Shown in pieces: positions 6,279-10,121 of a stretch of 10,121 bases of DNA (the first letter of the stretch is position 1; each line of letters starts with the position of its first letter). The stretch comes from Gammaproteobacteria bacterium. Its GTDB lineage: Bacteria; Pseudomonadota; Gammaproteobacteria; QNFN01. The position numbers and the translations under genes were made by a program. The stretch lies in NCBI GenBank assembly GCA_003645555.1, contig QNFN01000036.1:1-10121 (forward strand), read 5' to 3'. The notes under the pieces are model-generated. The model did no database searches. It was given only the letters and a program-made list of their open reading frames with translations, and was not told where the DNA came from.

Positions 6279-7880
6279 TCAAGGCGTGACGCGAAAACCG
6301 GTCGCCAGACTGCGTTCGAAGGCGACGATCTCCCGCTCGAGACCCACCTGTAATCGCAGTTTGAGATCATTGTCGAGGAGTTCCTGTGCTTCCGCCGACG
6401 GTGCCCAGTCTGTCTTGCGCACGCTGCCGAACGGTTCCCGCAGGCGCCCATAGTCACGATCGATGTAGAGCCCTGCCCCGGGCAGGGCAGAAGACTCGAG
6501 GCTGTTGCGGGCCAATTCCAGCAATTCGTCGTAGCTGAGATCATAACGGGACGCGGCGATGACGAACTCCATGGTCAGGTTGCTGCGGCTGATCGCCTCG
6601 TCATCGGTGTTGATGCTGACCGGAACGCCGGCACGGCGGTAAAGCATGAACGGATGGGCATCGCCGGTGACGCCGAGGATGCCCTCGTTACTCGACAGGC
6701 AGATCTCGACCAGCACCCCCCGTTCGCGCATGGTCGCCAAGGTACCGACAACGTCATCCTCCCAGGCGATCGAGATGCCGTGGCCGATACGCCGTGCCTG
6801 ACCCTGGGTGACCGAACGGCTGATGCGGTCACGCATCGGCTCGACCGGCGATTCCCTGAGCACCAGTTCGCCGGCATGCAACGTAATCGGCGGCTGACCC
6901 ATGCGTTGCGACAGGAAGTCGAGGATGCGCATCTGGGTGGCAAAGTATTCCCGCGACTGCATGGCGTCCTCGGGCTGCACCATGTTCAGCGTGACCACTC
7001 GCGGCTCGTCGCGAATCGCCATCATCGCCGCAACGGCATCGACGAAAAAGCGCTCCAGCGACAACTTACGTAGCAGCTGCGGCATGTAGCGAACAACCAC
7101 GTCGGGATCATCACCCAGCAGGGACATGTCGTGCTGTTCGTGCAGGATACGGTCGGCCTCACGCTCGAGGGAATCAAGATAGTCGGCCGTGGCCGTGGCG
7201 TGGACCGGATCGTCGGCCACCGCTTGCACCTGGGCCCAGGCACTTTCGAGATCACCGGGGTCGAATGAAATCAGCGCGGCACCGACAGCCTTGCGTACCG
7301 ATTTCGGATAGGGCGAAGTCATCAGTTCCAGGTAGGTGACATTTTGATAGGCATTACGGGCCACCACCTCGGCCAGCATCTCGGCCTTGCCGCGGTCACC
7401 GGAGCGCAGGTAGTCGAAGGTGGCGAAAAAGTGGTCGTGGCCATTCATGCTTGCCGGGTACCAGCCGCGCATACTGGAGGCATCGTAGTAGGCAGCGAGC
7501 TCTGAGCTGTCCCGGATCAGCTTCTCGGCTGTGATGACACCGTTGTTTCCGGCCGGGTCGTCAGTAAACTTGTGCCGAGCGGGGTCGTAGTTGAGCCCCT
7601 GTTCTATGGCACTGGTAACCACATACTCGCCATAACTGGCGCCACTCAGGTGATTGTGCAGATCGGCACCCTTGGGCATGCGACGCAGGAAGGTGATCAG
7701 TTCCGGCTGGGAGCGCTTGGCCAGTTCGAAGCGGCTCGCGGCATCGCCGATGTCCGGCGCCCAGAACGGGGTATCGCGTCGGCTGTCGACAGTCTGGCAG
7801 CCAACCAGGAGCAGGACGGCGAGCCCCAGCATGAGACAGGCGACATGATCCCGGCGCAGAAAAAAACGGCTGGCGGGCAA
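6279..7880 (-). CDS. Adenosine deaminase family lipoprotein (ADA2/ADGF-like)
   Basis: A 533-residue metal-dependent hydrolase. From the TTG at 7880 it has a lipoprotein signal: an n-region with an Arg pair, a leucine-rich core, and lipobox LVGC with C28 as the lipidated Cys. The mature domain holds the full adenosine deaminase signature. HNH at 75-77 gives the first zinc ligands (H75, H77). HAGE at 335-338 gives a zinc His and the catalytic Glu338. H367 lies in RIGHG, and D426-D427 in NTDDE. The MPKGADLHNHL segment resembles extracellular ADA2/ADGF-type enzymes, and the length exceeds the roughly 340 residues of cytoplasmic ADA because of an insertion between about 90 and 300. The expected role is deamination of adenosine or a related purine nucleoside in the cell envelope; the substrate is not proven. 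The frame stays open upstream to a GTG at 7910, which has no ribosome site. The gene lies 110 bp after the GST gene and may share its transcript. Confidence 0.87.
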   Translation of the reverse strand: MPASRFFLRRDHVACLMLGLAVLLLVGCQTVDSRRDTPFWAPDIGDAASRFELAKRSQPELITFLRRMPKGADLHNHLSGASYGEYVVTSAIEQGLNYDPARHKFTDDPAGNNGVITAEKLIRDSSELAAYYDASSMRGWYPASMNGHDHFFATFDYLRSGDRGKAEMLAEVVARNAYQNVTYLELMTSPYPKSVRKAVGAALISFDPGDLESAWAQVQAVADDPVHATATADYLDSLEREADRILHEQHDMSLLGDDPDVVVRYMPQLLRKLSLERFFVDAVAAMMAIRDEPRVVTLNMVQPEDAMQSREYFATQMRILDFLSQRMGQPPITLHAGELVLRESPVEPMRDRISRSVTQGQARRIGHGISIAWEDDVVGTLATMRERGVLVEICLSSNEGILGVTGDAHPFMLYRRAGVPVSINTDDEAISRSNLTMEFVIAASRYDLSYDELLELARNSLESSALPGAGLYIDRDYGRLREPFGSVRKTDWAPSAEAQELLDNDLKLRLQVGLEREIVAFERSLATGFRVTP

Positions 7881-7886
7881 CGGAAG

Positions 7887-7892
7887 CTCCTC
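7887..7892 (-). promoter_or_regulatory. Shine-Dalgarno supporting a TTG start
   Basis: On the minus strand this reads GAGGAG, six bases before a TTG at 7880-7878. The upstream GTG at 7910 has no such site and would give an overlong 37-residue signal peptide. TTG is therefore the preferred start of the deaminase lipoprotein. Confidence 0.65.
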
Positions 7893-7990
7893 GTCAAATA
7901 CGGGGCACACAGGTCCAACAATAGATCATCGGCTCACCCTGGGCAGGGCAGGCCGTGTTCCGAAATCTCACGGTTGAGACGACCAGGGCC

Positions 7991-8620
7991 TCAGGCCTTG
8001 GCACTGGGCCGCTCGGAGAGTGCGTCATACCAGCGCACCAGGTGGGTGTGGCGTGGTTCCGGTTTCACTTTGGCCCAGCGGGCAAAACCGATGCAGACGA
8101 AGGCGGTGATGTCAGCGACGCTGTACTCATTCCCGGCGACGAACGGTGACTCCGCGAGGCGTGCATCGAGATCGTCGAGAAACTGCCGCGTGCGCTGCCG
8201 CCCCCGCTCGGCCAGTTCCGGCAACTGCGGATAAGCAACTGGTCCCGTCAACGCACGACCTTCGAATGCCGGGCTGCGGTTGCGAACCGTCTCGGCGACG
8301 GCACGCAAACCATCATCTTCGATCACCCGGTCCCACATTTCGATTCGCGCTCGCGCCTCCGGCGTGGTGCCGTGCAGTGGCGGTTCCGGGTGCCGTGCTT
8401 CGAGGTAACGGCAAATCACCGCCGCCTCTCCGATACAGCTGCCGTCGTCTAGTTCAAGCAGGGGCACGACGCAACGCGGGTTGAGCGAAACAAACGGCTC
8501 GGCAAACTCCTCGCCGCAGGAAAGATCGACCTGCACAGTCTCGATCTCCAGGCCCTTTTCGGCGAGAAAGATACGCACCCGGCGCGGGCTCGGTGCCGGG
8601 GCGTAGTCGGCGAGTCGCAC
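7991..8620 (-). CDS. Glutathione S-transferase family protein
   Basis: A 209-residue protein of normal GST length, probably cytoplasmic. The N-terminal thioredoxin-like domain (about 1-80) has the segment S11-P-R-R-V-R, where S11 is the candidate catalytic residue. LNP is at 46-48 and the cis-Pro at P53 in VVPLLE. The gamma-glutamyl-binding motif is present as E65-A66, with Ala in place of the more usual Ser. The C-terminal helical domain carries SVADITAF, the conserved N-capping box with its Asp. The GTG start at 8620 is chosen because GAGGA lies seven bases upstream; the open frame before it overlaps the DUF1249 gene and is not GST-like. The gene follows the DUF1249 gene by 34 bp, so the two are probably co-transcribed. 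The substrate cannot be told from sequence. Confidence 0.9.
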   Translation of the reverse strand: MRLADYAPAPSPRRVRIFLAEKGLEIETVQVDLSCGEEFAEPFVSLNPRCVVPLLELDDGSCIGEAAVICRYLEARHPEPPLHGTTPEARARIEMWDRVIEDDGLRAVAETVRNRSPAFEGRALTGPVAYPQLPELAERGRQRTRQFLDDLDARLAESPFVAGNEYSVADITAFVCIGFARWAKVKPEPRHTHLVRWYDALSERPSAKA

Positions 8621-8627
8621 GTCAGTT

Positions 8628-8632
8628 TCCTC
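8628..8632 (-). promoter_or_regulatory. Shine-Dalgarno supporting the GTG start of the GST gene
   Basis: GAGGA on the minus strand, seven bases before the GTG at 8620-8618, fixes the start of the glutathione S-transferase. Confidence 0.65.
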
Positions 8633-8654
8633 GACGCTGGTTCTAGGATCGCGA

Positions 8655-9131
8655 TCAGGCGCTCGACGGCGCCAGCCGTTCGAACTGGCCATGACCCTGC
8701 TGCAGGCAGTAGGCGAGCCACTTGCCAAGAAATCGATTGAAACGCCATTTGCGCGACATGGCGGATTGGCGCAACGGGCACCAGCCGAAACGGCCGCTCG
8801 GACCAAGTTCCCGCACCGCCAGCACCTCGGCCATGCGCGCGTCGTGGTAGACCCGCACCTGCACATCGGGTTCGGGCTGGTGCGTCCCATCGATCTCGAG
8901 TGCGTAGGTCAACACCATGGTCGTGGTGTACGCCGCCTGGTCGAGCACCTCGAGGTACAGGTCCGGCTCGGCTTCAGCATGCGAGACCGAGCATCCGCAC
9001 AGTTGGCGAAGCTCGGGCACCAGGAATTGCAGCCGTTCGTAGTTGCGCTCGTATTCACGCATCAGGTGCGCGAGCCGATGGCCTGGCGCAAGCCTGGTGA
9101 GCAGTACTGAATCGTCGACGATGGCGTGCAT
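8655..9131 (-). CDS. DUF1249 (YqiB-family) protein
   Basis: A 158-residue protein from the ATG at 9131. It matches the DUF1249 pattern as recalled from E. coli YqiB (about 140 residues). An N-terminal LMREYERNYERL stretch is followed by a YTTTMVL strand, the conserved VRVYHDARMAEVL core, and a C-terminal NRFLGKWLAYCL helix. The family is common in gammaproteobacteria and has no established function. No signal peptide or membrane helix is seen, so it is probably cytoplasmic. An in-frame GTG at 9167 would add 12 residues; neither start has a clear ribosome site, and ATG is preferred because it gives a length closer to the family. It is the first gene of a probable leftward operon with the GST and possibly the deaminase lipoprotein. 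The family YPN segment is replaced by WCPLRQS here. Confidence 0.85.
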   Translation of the reverse strand: MHAIVDDSVLLTRLAPGHRLAHLMREYERNYERLQFLVPELRQLCGCSVSHAEAEPDLYLEVLDQAAYTTTMVLTYALEIDGTHQPEPDVQVRVYHDARMAEVLAVRELGPSGRFGWCPLRQSAMSRKWRFNRFLGKWLAYCLQQGHGQFERLAPSSA

Positions 9132-9465
9132 GCTGATGGTCGATGTATCCCGGTTGGCTGATCTCACGGATCAACTTACGGCCTGGCTGGCGATCCCGCA
9201 ACCGTGGCCAAAAACGAAAACCCTGCTAATCATCGACCTTATCCAGGCAGGATGAACCGGCTCTCCACGGTCGGGTTGATGACGGGTATAATGAGCGTTT
9301 CACCTTCGCCCGCCACCCCAAGGGGGCCTGGCTGGTGCATGACTTCTGCCGCCATATCGATCGCTGCGTGCATACCGCCAGCGGATCACAGCCAACAACA
9401 ACGTCCGGGGAGATCACCAACTACCCGGTACAGGAAGCGCGGTCGCCGACCGCCGCGACAAACCC
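9132..9465. other. Divergent intergenic region between the DUF1249 and DAHP synthase genes
   Basis: This 334-bp stretch has no confirmed gene. It holds a consensus -10 box for rightward transcription and a coding-like open frame that runs into the DAHP synthase start, both listed separately. A short rightward frame ending at TGA 9253-9255 reads protein-like near its end, but it overlaps the opposite-strand start of DUF1249 and is not called. No clear leftward promoter or hairpin terminator was seen. Confidence 0.6.
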
Positions 9466-9469
9466 ATGA
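9230..9469 (+). pseudogene. Coding-like open frame without start codon, overlapping the DAHP synthase start
   Basis: The frame is open from after a TAA at 9227-9229 to the TGA at 9467-9469. The peptide is protein-like, for example [17 protein letters not shown], and many third codon positions are G or C, as in the neighbouring genes. No ATG, GTG or TTG occurs before the GTG at 9335. Its stop overlaps the DAHP synthase ATG as ATGA, a layout typical of coupled genes, and the DAHP synthase itself has no Shine-Dalgarno. It may be the remnant of a gene that lost its 5' end or was frameshifted, or a leader peptide with an unusual start. No family was recognised. Confidence 0.35.
9264..9292 (+). promoter_or_regulatory. 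Candidate sigma-70 promoter for the DAHP synthase gene
   Basis: A perfect TATAAT -10 box lies at 9287-9292. At 17-bp spacing the -35 position (9264-9269) reads TCCACG, only a 3/6 match to TTGACA. Transcription from here would give a leader of about 165 nt before the ATG at 9466. A protein-binding activator or operator site was not identified. Confidence 0.45.
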
Positions 9470-10121
9470 ACATGACCACACACAAGCTTGAAGACCTCAA
9501 TATCGCCGCCTTCCGGGTGCTGGTATCACCCGAGGCGCTGCACGAGCAGATTCCCGCCAATGAGCAGGCTGCCGTCACCGTCGAAGCCGGACGTGACGCC
9601 ATCAAAGCGATACTCGACCGCCGCGACCCACGCCTGCTGGTCGTCATCGGCCCCTGCTCCATCCATGATGTCGACGCAGCCAAGGAGTACGCGACACGGC
9701 TGAAGAAACTGCACGACGAGCTCGGTGAAACGCTGTACATCGTCATGCGCGTCTACTTCGAAAAGCCACGCACCACCGTCGGCTGGAAAGGCTTCATCAA
9801 CGATCCACACCTCGACGACTCCTTTGCCATCGAGGAAGGGCTGAAGCGAGGACGCGAGTTGCTGGTCTGGCTCGCCGAGCTCGGCCTGCCAACGGGAACC
9901 GAGGCCCTCGACCCGATCAGCCCGCAGTACCTGGCCGACCTCTTCTCCTGGGCGGCCATCGGCGCGCGCACCACCGAGTCGCAGACCCATCGCGAGATGT
10001 CGAGTGGCCTTTCGACACCGATCGGTTTCAAGAACGGTACCGATGGCAACCTGGGGGTAGCGATCAACGCACTGCAATCAGCGGCCGCTCCACACAGCTT
10101 TCTCGGCATCAGCCCGTCCGG
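9466..10121 (+). CDS. aroF: 3-deoxy-7-phosphoheptulonate (DAHP) synthase, AroF/G/H type, 3' end outside window
   Basis: The first 218 codons of a class I DAHP synthase, which condenses phosphoenolpyruvate and erythrose 4-phosphate in the first step of the shikimate pathway. Diagnostic motifs are GPCSIHD with metal-binding C64, [16 protein letters not shown] at 94-109 with substrate-binding R95 and K100, and the [12 protein letters not shown] / GFKNGTDG blocks. Numbering runs three above E. coli AroG. The [11 protein letters not shown] and FLGI segments look closer to the tyrosine-sensitive AroF than to AroG, as recalled. At the N-terminus, however, E9-D10 sits where AroG has its regulatory Asp pair, so the feedback inhibitor cannot be assigned. 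No ribosome site precedes the ATG at 9466; an upstream frame ends at the overlapping TGA. A second in-frame ATG is at 9472. The gene continues past the window end. Confidence 0.93.
   Translation, partial: MNMTTHKLEDLNIAAFRVLVSPEALHEQIPANEQAAVTVEAGRDAIKAILDRRDPRLLVVIGPCSIHDVDAAKEYATRLKKLHDELGETLYIVMRVYFEKPRTTVGWKGFINDPHLDDSFAIEEGLKRGRELLVWLAELGLPTGTEALDPISPQYLADLFSWAAIGARTTESQTHREMSSGLSTPIGFKNGTDGNLGVAINALQSAAAPHSFLGISPS

Noticed and set aside
6471..6487. 7-bp hairpin with G/C stem
   Set aside because: It lies within the deaminase coding sequence, has no T-tract, and is expected by chance in GC-rich DNA.
8691..9110. 139-codon plus-strand frame opposite the DUF1249 gene
   Set aside because: The minus strand carries the recognisable DUF1249 core, so this is a shadow frame.
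9276..9292. TTGATG followed by TATAAT as a promoter pair
   Set aside because: Only 5 bases separate the two hexamers, too few for sigma-70; the -35 must lie further upstream.

Overview
The window is GC-rich (judged by eye) and densely coding, and it looks like a gammaproteobacterial chromosome segment. The pointers are an AroF/G/H-type DAHP synthase, a DUF1249 (YqiB-family) protein, and an inverted pair of GTAG-type REP palindromes. No tRNA, rRNA, CRISPR array, integrase or transposase gene is visible.

Layout. (1) Positions 1-251 hold a nested palindromic element: a 17-bp outer stem enclosing two long stems, foldable as a three-way junction. (2) 295-1839 (+) is a kinase fusion, an aminoglycoside-phosphotransferase-like domain followed by a P-loop ATPase/kinase domain. 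(3) 1916-6230 (+) is a probable three-gene operon. It encodes a 963-residue NTT/MFS-like membrane protein with a long HEAT-repeat tail, a stand-alone cyclic-nucleotide-binding-like domain overlapping it by ATGA, and a predicted lipoprotein with a nucleotidyltransferase-fold motif. (4) 6189-6261 is a REPIN-like inverted repeat that contains the stop codon of the lipoprotein gene and separates it from the convergent genes. (5) 6279-9131 (-) holds three genes read leftward: DUF1249 protein, glutathione S-transferase, and an adenosine-deaminase-family lipoprotein. (6) 9132-9465 is a divergent intergenic region with a consensus -10 box and a coding-like open frame without a start codon. (7) 9466-10121 (+) is the start of a DAHP synthase gene cut by the window edge.

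How they may work together. The shikimate enzyme and the GST look like ordinary housekeeping or accessory genes. The most distinctive part is 1916-6230. A nucleotide-transporter-like membrane domain with a cytoplasmic HEAT scaffold is translationally coupled to a cNMP-binding-like domain whose phosphate-binding cassette has lost its usual Glu and Arg. Next comes an exported lipoprotein with an apparently intact GS...DxD nucleotidyltransferase motif. Facing it is a second lipoprotein, an adenosine deaminase relative with all metal and catalytic residues. A cell-envelope nucleotide/nucleoside theme is therefore possible, but this is inference from neighbourhood and motifs only.
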